The position numbers and the translations under genes are program-made. From NCBI GenBank assembly GCA_047967505.1, contig CM106539.1: a DNA stretch of 64,000 nucleotides; one strand, 5' to 3'. Source of the DNA: Dipteris shenzhenensis (lineage: Eukaryota; Polypodiophyta; Polypodiopsida; Gleicheniales). Shown piece after piece: positions 48,606 through 59,133 of the stretch. Each line of letters starts with the position of its first letter. Position 1 is the stretch's first letter. A model generated the notes under the pieces. The model was not told the DNA's origin, ran no database searches, and was given only the letters and a program-made list of their open reading frames with translations.

Positions 48606-51600
48606 CGGGGGTGGGTGGGTGGGTAGGTGGGTGTGTCTGTGTCTGTTGTTGGGGGCCAAGGGGGGCGGGAGGGGGGGGGGGGGGTGGTGGGGAGGGGGCA
48701 AGAAAAAAACCATAGTGCAGCTCCCACACCCTCTAGCATCAGGCCAATGTCCCTCTTCTGGTCTGGATTCTCTCTATTTAGATGAGCTCACATATCACGA
48801 GGTGAACCAGGTTATCCGAGAGGACCTCTTACAGCTCCACACGTTCAGGACCTGGTTGGCACCCCACGAGCTTTCTATGAGGCTCAGCTTTTACAGAGAC
48901 CATTGCTTGCAGATTTCAGCAGAGGGCTTCGTTAATCCACTAGGGTACACATGATTCCACGTCCCCCACTCCTTGAGGACATCGCTTGGGCAGTTTCGTA
49001 TTTCATAACGCATTGAGAGTGGACGAGCGGATCTGGATTCTCTCTATTTAGATGAGCTCACATATCACGAGGTGAACCAGGTTATCCGAGAGGACCTCTT
49101 ACAGCTCCACACGTTCAGGACCTGGTTGGCACCCCACGAGCTTTCTATGAGGCTCAGCTTTTACAGAGACCATTGCTTGCAGATTTCAGCAGAGGGCTTC
49201 GTTAATCCACTAGGGTACACATGATTCCACGTCCCCCACTCCTTGAGGACATCGCTTGGGCAGTTCCGTATTTCATAACGCATTGAGAGTGGACGGGCGG
49301 AGTGCATACCCAAAGAGGGTTGCATATACACTTTATGTGGTCAGCAAGAGACTGAGTCGGAGCAGCATTTCGCTTCAAGAGGCCCTAGTTTGGAGGTCAC
49401 TATCACTGTTTCTTCAGGGATGGTTTCAGACCCCTATCTAGTTTTTGTCCTACCCAAATCAAAGATGCTTGGCAACTTTCATACATGAGGCTGTCCGACA
49501 CAAGGAGGATACATAGATCAAGGTGTACAGCCAGACTCCATTCAGAGCATGATCACTCATTTTTTCCAACCAAACAGCACTGATTAGCAAGGCTCAAAGA
49601 GATGGTAGATCCAATGACCAAAGCGCGAGACATGATAGATGCACCAATGGGTTGAGGCACATATCAAACTAGGGGACCTTCCCTCCATGCTTACTAGATC
49701 AGGGGCGCAGCCGACGGGAGTGACATTGGCACTTGTTTGCTGCAGGGCCATAGCTAGGAGACCGCAACAAACCACACATACCGACCTTGTCGACCTCTAT
49801 CACAAGCTTTTTGCCACCGCAGCCTCATACATTGATGGCCACCTCCTGTCATCAACAAAGCTGCAAAATAACCCACATTTTATCCCATGTGGTGCCTACT
49901 TGGTTGAGCAAGCTGGGTTGGGTGGAATTTTCAGCCCGCAAGGACAGCTCGGTATATACCCACATGGAAACCACCGGAACCCAAGTCCTCCCAAATTCAG
50001 GATCTCCTGAACCTCCTCAGCCACTGTATGTGCATTTCATAATCCACATTAAAACCACTATTGTGCCATTTGTCCTTTGGTTTTTTCTAAGATTTTAGGC
50101 CCCATAGCATTTATGGGACCACGACATGTTTGCAGAGGTGTGCACTCCGTTGCCACTGGCCTATTTGCCTCGAATGTAGGTTCAACTTAAATTGCTAGTG
50201 CAGGTTCTAAGCCCGCTAGAAAATCACATTTGTACATTAGATGCAAGCAGCCATAAGTTTTCAATGAAAACTAGGAAGAAGGAAAACTTATAAAAGAGAG
50301 AGACAAGAAACCAAGGAAATTGAGACTACTCATCAACAGTTAAAATTTGATGATAGCTTTCTTTCTATGAAAGATTTTTAATAAAAAATAGATTTGTTTA
50401 CTTTAACTCAAATAGTACCGAAGCAATTCACAAGATGCAAGTCACAAAAACTCCACCTATAAGCTCTATAATGAAGGGGGGGAAAGGGCAATTTAGAGGA
50501 TCTTTAGAGGCCTCTTAGGTGGGAAATGTGGAGGGACTACGTAAGTCCCCATCCACCCTTTTTTGTGTACCTTTTTTATGTGGCATCTAATCCTATCTAC
50601 TCCCACCTCCTTCCTAAGTGCTGCCTACACTCTCTCTTTCTCTATCTCTCCTCCCCTCACTACTTCTCTCTCTCTTCCCCTCCCTCTACCCCTTTCCCTC
50701 CTATCTCTCTCTCTCCTCTTTCCTCTCCCCTCTCCTCTCCCCCCTTTTCTACCATCTCTGGCGCTTCACCAATTCAGCCCCGGCCTCCTTCATTGCATTG
50801 GTATCAATGCCTTTTCTTGGGCCTGGATCACATCACTGCTAAGCCAAGTGTTGGAAATGAAAAATCAGAATTTAAACAACACACCAAGGCTATTATGAAC
50901 AGCAGAAAGCGAGAGCACTGGTATATTGGATTCACCTTGATGGTAGCACCAAATAACCTGGATCCTCAAACCAAAATGCCACCTCGAACAGAGAAAAAAT
51001 CTTCCTTAATCGCGATTTCCCAAGCCACTCGCACTAGAGTTCCACTGGGGTATATTGACCTGTGGTACCCACCATGACCTGTATTTTCTAGCGAACTCAT
51101 CATGAACGGAACTACAGCCTTTGAACGTCCATACTCACCATTCCGTAGTCTCTACACCACCAAGCAACGAGCCTCGAACTCATCTGGTCCATAGCTCCAC
51201 ACTATTACCTTGCCTGCCAAGATTTCAACTCATTGGGGCCAGAAGCAACCCATACGCCCTCCCACTAGCCCTCGTTGGTTGTGACCCGCGGGGGGACCCG
51301 GAACTAGCGCTAGAATGCTAGGTAGTGATGGCCATAATTGCCTTGGAACCTCCAAACTGATGAAGCAAAATCCGACTCCAAGTCCTTGTCCTTAGATTTC
51401 TTCTTGGAGCTGCAATCTCTAGCCGAATTCCCTCATTTACCGCATTTGTAACACTTTCTCCATTTCTTCTTGTGCATTGTTGCCACCTAAAGTAGCACCT
51501 TGAGTGGCACGAGGCAATCTTGAGCTTCCCCTGGGAGATAAGAATAGAGGGAACTCAGATCATCAAAGTCTACTTGACGTGTTGTGAACTTGCTCCTCAA

Positions 51601-53789
51601 TGCTCGGGCAACGATGTCATAATCTAGAGGGAATCTTGGTTCGCATCAGAAACAATTGCATAGAACTCCCTTTTTAGGGAACTCAAGACTGTAAAGTTGT
51701 CCATGCAAAGTGATAGCCCGCATTGCCGAGTCCCAAGCATAGAGGTCCTCGAGTTTAGAACAAACCTCGGATGCACTTTCCAGTGTCTGAAGCGCCTAAG
51801 AAACCTCCGTGGTGATGATCCTAACTAAAGTAGAATGGACCTTCGAGTCCCAATCCTTGAGCTCCTCCTGGAACTCATCCTCCCGGCCAGCATCCAAGTT
51901 GATTGAGCTCTTGGGACGCTCAGGCCTCCGTTCATAACCCTCAACAAGCTGCCACAATCCTTTATGGACAAACCAAATTTTCATGTTGAGCCACTAGTGG
52001 GCATAATTGTTGGTGCCATCAAGCTTGTCCTCCTTGCTCATACACACGCGATCCATGGAGCTTTTCCAGACCTCGTATTCCTACAGTTGATCCTGGCAAC
52101 AAAAACATGGATGCCCCCTTTCTTGGCGACTCCATGACCCTCTGCCGTGGACCTGTTGACCAGCCCTGCTGGCTGTTCTTGGAGTGGGCAGACTGCCCTG
52201 AAATATGCCTAGACTTCATGTGCAAACAGCCCCAAAATAGCTGCCAAGAACTGCTTCCTGGAACCGGAACAAACAGCCCCTATGAGCCAAAGCAGATCGC
52301 CTAACAAGGAGGCCTGCAATTGCAAAACAGTGCCTCGCCTGCAATTGCAAAACAGTGCCTCAAGTCCCTCGAAATCTATGCTGAAAAGCTCTCAAACAGT
52401 GTGCTGAAACTCTGCCCTCCCTTGGTCCCTAGTCGACCTAGTAATCTGATACCATGTGAGAGTGGAGTGCAGTGCAGAAGCATACACGAGAAAGAGAGAG
52501 AGAGAAGGAGAGAGAATCTGCACAGATAGAGGCAATGGAAACTGTAAATAAAGCAGGGGAATACACCAGCAGAAGATGAGTAGAATGAGATGCTGAATGA
52601 AGGGAGGGCAAGGCTATAAATAGCCTGCCACATGGGCTGACCCCCGGGGTCAGTCAACCAACCAGGCTGGTTGGTTGACCCAACCTCCCAGTCAGCTAAA
52701 CCCAACCCGGGTCAGGGCCCTATACAGCCTGGCCACCCAGCCCTAGAGGCTGGGCCAAACAGCACCCCCAACAGCCTTGAGAAGACCTCCAAATACAGCC
52801 TATCCTCACTTGAATAAGGGCGGGCACACCCACATAAAAGCCATCGCTCATCACTATGCCATGCATACAACTCCAACAGTGACATGGTTGTGTTCCAAGA
52901 GGGATTGCAATACTATTCCACAGACCATGTAAACCTTTTGTGCTGATCATAAGAATAATGGTCTTCTGCAATCATACTCGCTCACAGAGTCATCCAAGTT
53001 CTCTTGGAGTACTTGGGGTTGGCTTTCGCAAAACCAAAGCTTATACTAGTGTGACTAAGAGGCGCACAACCGAGGAAAAGCTTGTAGTCATGTGCATGCA
53101 GAGCTTCCAAGCATAATTCAAACCCTCGCTGTCTCTAGACAAGCCCTGCACCATGCATGCACACTTAGTATGGCAAAAAGGTTGGTCTCATATTTAGAGC
53201 CTATATTCAATTGTCAGGTGAAAACGTCCATTCCACATGAAATTATGCCAGCAGAATTACCACCACCCCTTTTGAATTCAAGGCAGCCTTACACACTGCC
53301 ACATTCTTACAAACTGTGTCAATCACAGAATTCTACTTTGAATTGCCCTTCTTATAGGAGGGAGACACAAGTATTCGTAATCACATACCTCTAGCCCTAC
53401 TACATCTTATGGCTGGCATTTTCAGATAAGCCCATTTAGAGATATTTTAGAAATTGGGGATCTCCTAGATAGTATGCAATGGAGGAAACAACATATGCCA
53501 CACCACTTGCTAGACTTGTTGGTAGGTTAAAAGGGTTAACAGTTCAATTGATAGATAAAGTGGAATCGTATAAATGGTAACAAAGATGGAAGGAATCGTC
53601 AAATTGATTTTACGATTCATGCTATCGATAGCCTCCCAGAGCAACGGGTGTATCCAGAATCATAGAAAAAGGTTGCTATCACTCTGGTAGATAAATAGGA
53701 CTCTAGAGTTAGTACATCTCATGCAAACCATTTCAGGATGTAGCTCTCAATTGGTCATACATGGCACTGGCTTGTGCTTGCGATGCAAA

Positions 53790-53831
<42 letters not shown>

Positions 53832-54013
53832 ATGCATAAATATATACTAGTATGCAACCCACACTTTGTTGCGGGGGAGGGAGAGAGAGAGAGAGAGAGC
53901 TCTACGTGTAGAGAGAGAGAGAGAGAGCTCCTTTTGTCACATGCATTAATTGGTTCTTAAATTGCTAATCACTTAACCTTACATACTTGGATTGGAACCC
54001 GCACGTTGCTGCA

Positions 54014-54074
<61 letters not shown>

Positions 54075-55129
54075 AGAAGAAGAAGAAGTAGAGTCTATTA
54101 ACGTCCTCAGGGGGCCAAAAATGACCCATGGGACCCGTCTCAATACAATGTAAAATAAAGTCTCCTCAAGGAGAGGGGTCAGGAGTCTATGAGCTCCTGA
54201 CGCCAGGTAAAAAGACGGGTGACACAAGATCCCAATGCTACCGGAGAGGCAGTAGAGAGAACTAATGTCATCTGAGCGGAGTCCTTCAATATCTGCTCGT
54301 AGTCCTCCCTGATATGTGCATATCGGGGGCACTGTAGAGCCACATGTGCCTCCGTCTCAACTGTCTGCATTTCACAAAGGGTATAGACTCTAGCATGTCT
54401 GGATTGATGCATCCAAGCTCCCTTCTCAATTGCAAATGTATGAGATCTGGTACAAAACCTGGCTATGTTTCTACGATGTAGAAGGGGGATAGGTGTGCTT
54501 ATATATGGCTGAGCATGAGTCTCTATGGACATGTATGTAGACCAACATGTGAGATTTATGTTGTCTTGGTAATATTCCTACTTTACCTTCTTTTCACTTG
54601 TCAGCCAATGAGTTTGTAAAGTGCTCAGTAAAGACAATTGAAACTCTTGCATGGTGACCTTTTCAAGTGGCATGGTCAAATATGCTTCCAATTTCCATCT
54701 GCTGAACCATTTTCTTATGTCGGTTGCCCATCCTGTACAGATGATCTTACTTTTGTGGTTCTTTTGAAGCTTTGTGTTGGCATTCCATGCTTTATGAGGC
54801 AACCTATCAGGTTGCATTTGCTGCACCTCTATTAGGTATTGCATAACTCTGATCAGTGCATGAAATTCAATTGCCCTCCTTTCCGTTTCCAACACAAGTA
54901 CTGAGTATGGAGTAGTGGGTTTGACACCAAGGTGTCGCCGTAAGAAAGTCTTTTGCATTTTCTCAATATCATTCCATATAGAGGCTGAAATACTGCCTCC
55001 CCATACTTCCACTCCATATAATACTATCTGTGCTACATATGCATCAAACAATACATTTCAAATTTTCCAATTCCTGGTGTCAGTGTGCCTGCAAACATTC
55101 TCAAACTAGTACTTCCCCCAACCACTGTC

Positions 55130-55160
<31 letters not shown>

Positions 55161-56479
55161 CATTCCTTTTGACACATGCATTAATTGGTTCTTAAATTGC
55201 TAATCAATTAACCTTGCATACTTGGATTGGCTTTTGAAATTTTAGCTAAGTCTTTTAACTCCTCCTTTAATTCCATTGACCTTCCATCTCCTCCTTCCTC
55301 CCAAAGGTGAACTTCCATCTCCTCCATTCCATTGACCTTCTATCTCCTCCTTCTTCCCAAAGTTACCTCTTGTCTTTCCACCTCCTTCCCACTCAAAGCC
55401 TGCCTCTTGTCTTTCCACATCCTCCCCTCTTGCGACCTCCATCCAAGAGCTCCTTCTTTGTGACACGTGGCAGGCTCTTCTCTTCCAAGCTGCCACGTGT
55501 CCTTGCTTTTTTTTTCTTTGTCCATGGTTAATAGGTTAAAGATTTGATTTTATCTATTCGTTAGCTTATTTACAACCCTCTCACTTACTATGCCCAGCTT
55601 AAAGAAAAAGTAATCTGAGAGTTAAGACATCTAGCTACCTTATTATTGGACTTCGCATAGGCAATAAGTTTCTTTGTATCCCCTTCTGGTACTCCTTCAG
55701 CTATTATGGCCACTACTCTGATGGTCGGCTGCTTAAGGGCTTCCATAGAAGATGCAAAGGCACTGCAAAATATGCCATTTGTCAGTCCAAATTTTGCTAA
55801 TTCATTTTTTCTTATTTTTTAACTCTCCAGTTCATGAACAAAAAGGCATTCATCTGGAAAAAAATTGAGCCTTTCTTCCAGTGTAGAACTTACCTTCGGA
55901 AGGAGGCAAAATTTATAAAAACATCAGCTGTTGGATGAGTTTTGCATGCCTCCTTAACACTGGAAAAAAGCATTGCTCGTCAGAGATCCTGTATAGATAA
56001 TAGCAACATAGCTTGGCAATCATCAAAGATATCCCCAGGAATTGGATGCTCCAGAGGAGTGGATAACATACTTACTTTGAATGCACGGGCACAGCAATCT
56101 CTTCTTGCCCAAAAAACAGCTTCTGGAACCCTTCGGAGCCAGGATTGATAATTCCTGCAACTGAAGGAGTTTCCCTGCCTGACATTCACAAAAATGCCAA
56201 ACGACGCACTCTTAGGCTTCAAACCAAAACAAGGAGAGAGTAAAAAACAAAATCTCCATTCAGGCATTGTTGACAAGCCTCGCGCGTCAATCCAGCAGCC
56301 ATGAACAAAGCTCCACGCTAGTCACTACGAGTCACCCAGAACACCATTATCTGGTAAGAACTGGCACATATCCTCTTACCACAGAGGAAATCAAAATCGA
56401 GCATGCGCTGAATGGGAAGTTGCTTGTAATTGTAAAACAGAGCCTGCGTCTGCCGAGAAAAGAGCTGTCCTGTAGCCAT
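43395..56479 (-). CDS. ACLB: ATP-citrate lyase subunit B (ACLB), 16 exons, complete
   Basis: With subunit A it forms the cytosolic enzyme that turns citrate, CoA and ATP into acetyl-CoA and oxaloacetate for waxes, sterols and flavonoids. Exons on the minus strand are 56479-56380, 56178-56076, 55959-55894, 55762-55639, 48546-48412, 48324-48264, 47927-47851 and 47744-47589. The rest are 47015-46887, 45411-45279, 45096-44969, 44867-44762, 44656-44580, 44274-44204, 43888-43604 and 43470-43395. They sum to 1827 bp, giving 608 residues, the usual plant length. The N-terminus is MATGQLFS. His273 in FGHA matches the phosphohistidine of the ligase half. His413 (CADHGP), His488 (GIGHR) and Asp539 (NVDGA) match the citrate-synthase-like catalytic residues. 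The C-terminus is WEDVLYTK. Intron 4 is 7.1 kb and intron 11 uses a GC donor. No lesion was seen. Confidence 0.95.
44968..44969 (-). other. GC-AG splice donor of ACLB intron 11
   Basis: Exon 11 ends ...ATT GAG followed by GCAAGT. The next exon starts ATG TGC ATC after TACAG, so homology and phase fix the junction. GCAAGT is the standard context of functional plant GC donors. All other introns of the gene start with GT. Confidence 0.85.
45470..45660. repeat. dispersed repeat, copy 2 (ACLB intron 9)
   Basis: It matches the copy at 45842-46030 and the GH127 intron copy at 1246-1380. This copy extends further, with 'gacatcatcagcacccaactgtgggcgtagacca'. Confidence 0.65.
45842..46030. repeat. dispersed repeat, copy 3 (ACLB intron 9)
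   Basis: It lies about 370 bp from copy 2 in the same orientation and shares the same word order, including the 'gtcatcagc.accaac.ttgggtgta' end. A separate pair of units with a step of about 88 bp ('tctgtcagcactctggaggtaagg') follows at 46103 and 46191. Confidence 0.65.
46829..46855. repeat. G-run in ACLB intron 9 next to exon 9 donor
   Basis: Runs of 7, 11 and 4 G lie about 30 bases from the exon 9 boundary, read as C runs in the transcript. Such a tract could form a quadruplex on the DNA plus strand. Confidence 0.6.
48574..48710. repeat. (CT)n followed by a G-rich tract upstream of ACLB exon 5
   Basis: About 15 CT units (48574-48603) are followed by GGGTGGGTGGGTAGGTGGG and long G runs to about 48710. 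In the transcript the 3' end of intron 4 is thus C-rich, then GA-rich, then ACTAAT (a branch-site-like word), then TTGGTAG. The usual polypyrimidine tract is poor. Confidence 0.75.
48762..49301. repeat. 270-bp tandem duplication in ACLB intron 4
   Basis: Copy one (48762-49031) and copy two (49032-49301) are almost identical; I see only a few differences, such as 'tttcgta' against 'ttccgta' and 'gacgagcgg' against 'gacgggcgg'. Each copy encodes the same open segment ([16 protein letters not shown] and [20 protein letters not shown]) on the plus strand. The protein is not recognised; a transposon origin is likely. Confidence 0.9.
49302..51370. other. ACLB intron 4 segment, unassigned transposon-like sequence
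   Basis: Plus-strand frames continue from the duplicated unit to about 50010 (a segment with [16 protein letters not shown]), broken by stops. A pyrimidine-rich stretch lies at about 50620-50750. A frame at 50526-51077 has no recognisable domain. This is probably the rest of the same unidentified element. Confidence 0.35.
51380..52454 (-). pseudogene. Ty1/copia gag remnant
   Basis: The minus-strand reading shows [17 protein letters not shown], typical of the UBN2/DUF4219 gag of plant copia elements. It then has [16 protein letters not shown] and a degenerate knuckle, CYKCGK-stop-GNSARDC, in which the His is Asn (near 51440-51475). The remaining polyprotein is absent. A 25-bp tandem duplication (cctgcaattgcaaaacagtgcct, near 52312-52361) lies in the leader. 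It is inserted in ACLB intron 4. Confidence 0.75.
52455..52878 (-). repeat. copia 5' LTR (single)
   Basis: On the element strand it starts TGTTGGAGTTGTATGC and ends CACTCTCACA, immediately followed by the primer site TGGTATCAGA (52454-52445). A TATA-like TTTATAGCC lies near 52610-52625. No partner LTR is present, so the element is truncated at its 3' side. Two adjacent palindromes occur at 52637-52679. Confidence 0.8.
52879..53780. other. ACLB intron 4 segment, nothing recognised
   Basis: Short unconnected frames only; no motif, terminal repeat or RNA gene can be supported. Confidence 0.35.
53790..53829. repeat. (CT)n microsatellite
   Basis: About 19 CT units in ACLB intron 4, followed by GA runs at 53881-53927. 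The surrounding words 'gcaacccacactttgttgcgggg' and 'gaacccgcacgttgctgcagg' (near 53985) look like diverged copies of one repeat. Confidence 0.85.
53910..53995. repeat. about 86-bp direct repeat, left of LINE fragment
   Basis: A GA run is followed by 'ccttttgtcacatgcattaattgg...cttggattgg'. It matches 55134-55230 with a few substitutions; the two copies bracket a LINE fragment. Confidence 0.8.
54016..54090. repeat. (TA)n(GA)n(AGA)n compound microsatellite
   Basis: About 16 TA units, then about 13 GA units, then AGA units lie at the 3' end of the minus-strand LINE fragment. Here a poly(A) tail would be expected. Confidence 0.85.
54095..55065 (-). mobile_element. LINE C-terminal fragment, third lineage
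   Basis: The minus-strand reading from 55051 shows [24 protein letters not shown], then [16 protein letters not shown], the post-thumb region of L1-type ORF2 found in many plants. After a stop, a Cys/His segment ([19 protein letters not shown], near 54320-54370) follows. The reverse transcriptase core is missing, so it is 5' truncated. The bracketing direct repeats at 53910-53995 and 55134-55230 may be an unusually long target-site duplication. It lies in ACLB intron 4. Confidence 0.75.
55134..55230. repeat. about 90-bp direct repeat, right of LINE fragment
   Basis: This is the partner of 53910-53995. It starts in a (GA)n run (about 55134-55160) and ends 'cttggattgg'. Confidence 0.8.
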
Positions 56480-57740
56480 AACGCAGCACTTCCTTCAAGC
56501 TAACTACCTGGCACATATCGTATAACACATCAGTAACGCCATAAGGGAAAGCTCAACCGAGAGAGTTCATTGAAAGACGGCAAACGACCTTCGAAATCTA
56601 CAGTCAATACACAAAGTTGAATCTATTTACGAGTTACGGAACCTGTACGTGTGTGCGGGAGATCAAAAAAAGGTAAAATAATTTTCCCCTCGCCGTTCTT
56701 AATAAAGCATCGTTCGTCCTAGAGCAGCCTGGCACTCCGACTGTGAGTAAAAACCAACGTTTTGAGCCTGTGGAAGTTGAAAATTATATGTCACGAATAG
56801 CGAGTCCACACCAATTCCGTTTTCCAAAGGATCCTATCATTGGTAGCAGGGGCAAAAGCTTGCCACAGATTTCAAGACATTACACCATAACAACGTTTAC
56901 AAGATTCTACCGCATCGCGTGGGCTTTAAGAAACAATCTTAGGAGGGGTTTTGGGATAGCGCAATTCATGGCATGAGTTTGATGCACATCGTGTCCAAAC
57001 GCCGCTATCAACGCGAGAGGAAGAAATTCTCATCGACGACAACGGCTATAGGGAACTAGCTATAGTTGCAAGGCACTAAGATCTGCGCGCATGGACCACA
57101 GTAGGTTGTGGTGGTTGTGGTTGTGGTTGTGGCTGTTGAAAGGAAATGCGCCAAGTGCAATGTGCAAACAAAACAAGAGCACAGAGGCAGGAGCAGAGTA
57201 GCATACCAGAGCAGCAAAGAGAGGAGGTGAGGGGAGGGGAGAGGAGGGCAGTGCGGGGTGGGGGAAGCAAGCGAGAGAGCTGGTGTGAAGGGCACACGAC
57301 GTTCATGGTTTATAGTGAGCTGTTCGATTCCTTAAAGTGCAGGAAGAGCGTACGCTGTTCCCACGGCGAGTGCGTGCGAAATGAAACGCTGAAGCGCTGA
57401 AACTTGAACGAGAGAGAGCGTGGAAAACGCGAGGGAAAGGGAAGTGATTGCAAGAGCTCAGTAGTAGGCTCGTGTATCAGAATACGTCTACGGCGTTGTT
57501 GAGAGACTTACTCATGAGCATGTGAAGCTGTCGAGATCAAATATAAATGCACAACACTCTTTCTACTTTCATTACACATTGCTTGCTGCGGAGGCATCCA
57601 CCTATCTTAGTAACCAACTCCCTTTGAGAGACTCAAACCTTTCAAGGATGATGGGTTGCTAGTACCGTTCAAGGACCAAGTCACAACAACTCGCCAATTT
57701 CGGGAGCAAGTGGCTGCTGCACACTAGTTGCTCTACAACG
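56480..57740. promoter_or_regulatory. ACLB 5' leader and promoter region
   Basis: This is the upstream side of the minus-strand lyase gene. A GGTTGT-type repeat at about 57108-57137 reads as CAACCA repeats on the transcript strand, and a G/A-rich stretch lies at 57180-57280. A TATA-like word (TTTATATTTG on the minus strand) sits near 57545. Neither the transcription start nor a leader intron can be fixed from sequence alone. Confidence 0.4.
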
Positions 57741-57744
57741 CCCG

Positions 57745-58064
57745 CTTATGTCATGGAGGGGGAAAAGGGGGGAAATAATGATGGCTACTTTGGATGCTTT
57801 TTTCTTGGAAGAGCCTAATTCTGATGTTTTTCCTATGATGCATGACATAATGATCCAAGGGAAAATGAGACATGCTATAAAGGAAATGTCACATCAATGG
57901 TTCTCAAGAGTGTGGAAAATAGCACCTTGAGGTCTAGAGCATGGAGTGCTATTTCCCTTGGTCCCACCCCGTTTCCCACCTATTTCCCTTCTATTTCCCA
58001 TGGTGCATTTGCACAGCATAACAGAAATAGCTATTTCTTACGTATTTCCCTTCCATGACATAAG
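57745..58064. mobile_element. short TIR element, copy 2 (upstream of ACLB)
   Basis: It begins CTTATGTCATGG and ends CCATGACATAAG, 320 bp, with strong interior similarity to 33998-34299, mostly in the right two-thirds. It lies about 1.3 kb upstream of the ACLB start codon. It has no coding capacity. Confidence 0.75.
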
Positions 58065-58309
58065 GCCCTAATAAAACTATTGTGCCCATTTTTACATATG
58101 GGTATAGTGGCAGATGATGGTGATTGGTGCTTGAACGAGTTTGGCCATTTCTTGAGGACCCATTTTGACTCTTTAGCTTCCTTAGCCAAAGCTTTGTATC
58201 TAGTCATGCTCACCATGTTTTTTGGCCTGCCCTTGGGCTAGGCCTTAGCGATGGGGATTTTTGTAAGAAGCTAAAACCGATTATAGTAATTTCGAAAATT
58301 TGGCCATGA

Positions 58310-58387
58310 TTTTCTCCCCCTTTCTCTCTCTCTCTCTTCTTCTTCTTTCTTCTTTTTCTTCTCTCTCTCTAAGCTTCTTCTTCTTCT

Positions 58388-58434
<47 letters not shown>

Positions 58435-58574
58435 AGCTTTCAGTTTGCCAGGGCAAACCTCTTGAATGCATTCACTTGTTTTGCCTGCCCCAAGGGTAGC
58501 AGTTTAGAAGTCAAATTTCAATTTAGGATTTTATTGCTCTTTTATGAGTGGTCCAAGTTCTTTTCTTCCCTAGA

Positions 58575-58620
<46 letters not shown>
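58310..58620. repeat. pyrimidine-rich region with two (CT)n runs
   Basis: CT runs lie at about 58391-58430 and 58579-58617, with TTC repeats between 58335 and 58395. Open frames through it read as Ser-Leu runs and are artefacts. Confidence 0.85.
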
Positions 58621-58970
58621 GCTTTCAATTCACCATCTCCCCAGTCTCCACTCCCTTTTTCACGCTGCACATCCAATTCATCTTCTTTTTCGCTATTTGG
58701 ATCTCAGCCAAGCCTCATGAAGGATTTATTATCATTCACCTTGTTAAAAAAAGATTAGAATTTATTATATAGCATCAAAAAGGAAAAACGCTCCTCCTTA
58801 GAAGCTAGGCAATTACAAGGGATTCTAAAAAGTTTCCATCTTCAAGCATACTCGCCTATAGCTTTCCTTATTTCTACCAAATACTCTAAAGTTGACTCTT
58901 ATGCAACCATGCTAGCAAGTGGGGTTAGTGCTAATTAAATTGTTATGGGCCTTCAAGGTTGCCTTTCTTT

Positions 58971-59116
58971 TTTTCTTTGTTTTCCCCCACTCACACACCC
59001 AGGGCCAACTACAAGGGGTCAATATACATTATTACAACATAGGAGCATCCCTTCAAACACGAGCACCCAACTCAAGTGGGCAAATGCCCAAACTGCCTGA
59101 GCTATCACTTACTCCA
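58971..59116 (-). mobile_element. tRNA-derived SINE with 17-bp target-site duplication
   Basis: The 17-mer CAAGGTTGCCTTTCTTT occurs at 58954-58970 and 59117-59133. Between them, on the minus strand, is a 146-bp body with TAGCTCAGGCAGTTTGG (A-box-like, 59104-59088) and GTGTTTGAAGGG (B-box-like, 59060-59049). About 28 bp separate the two boxes. It ends in an A-rich tail, AACAAAGAAAA. This is the layout of a short plant SINE. The target word also occurs once more at 59160, so it was already repeated locally. Confidence 0.75.
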
Positions 59117-59133
59117 CAAGGTTGCCTTTCTTT

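Noticed and set aside
58300-58758. 152-codon frame with long Ser-Leu runs
   Set aside because: Translation of CT microsatellites; no start context or domain.
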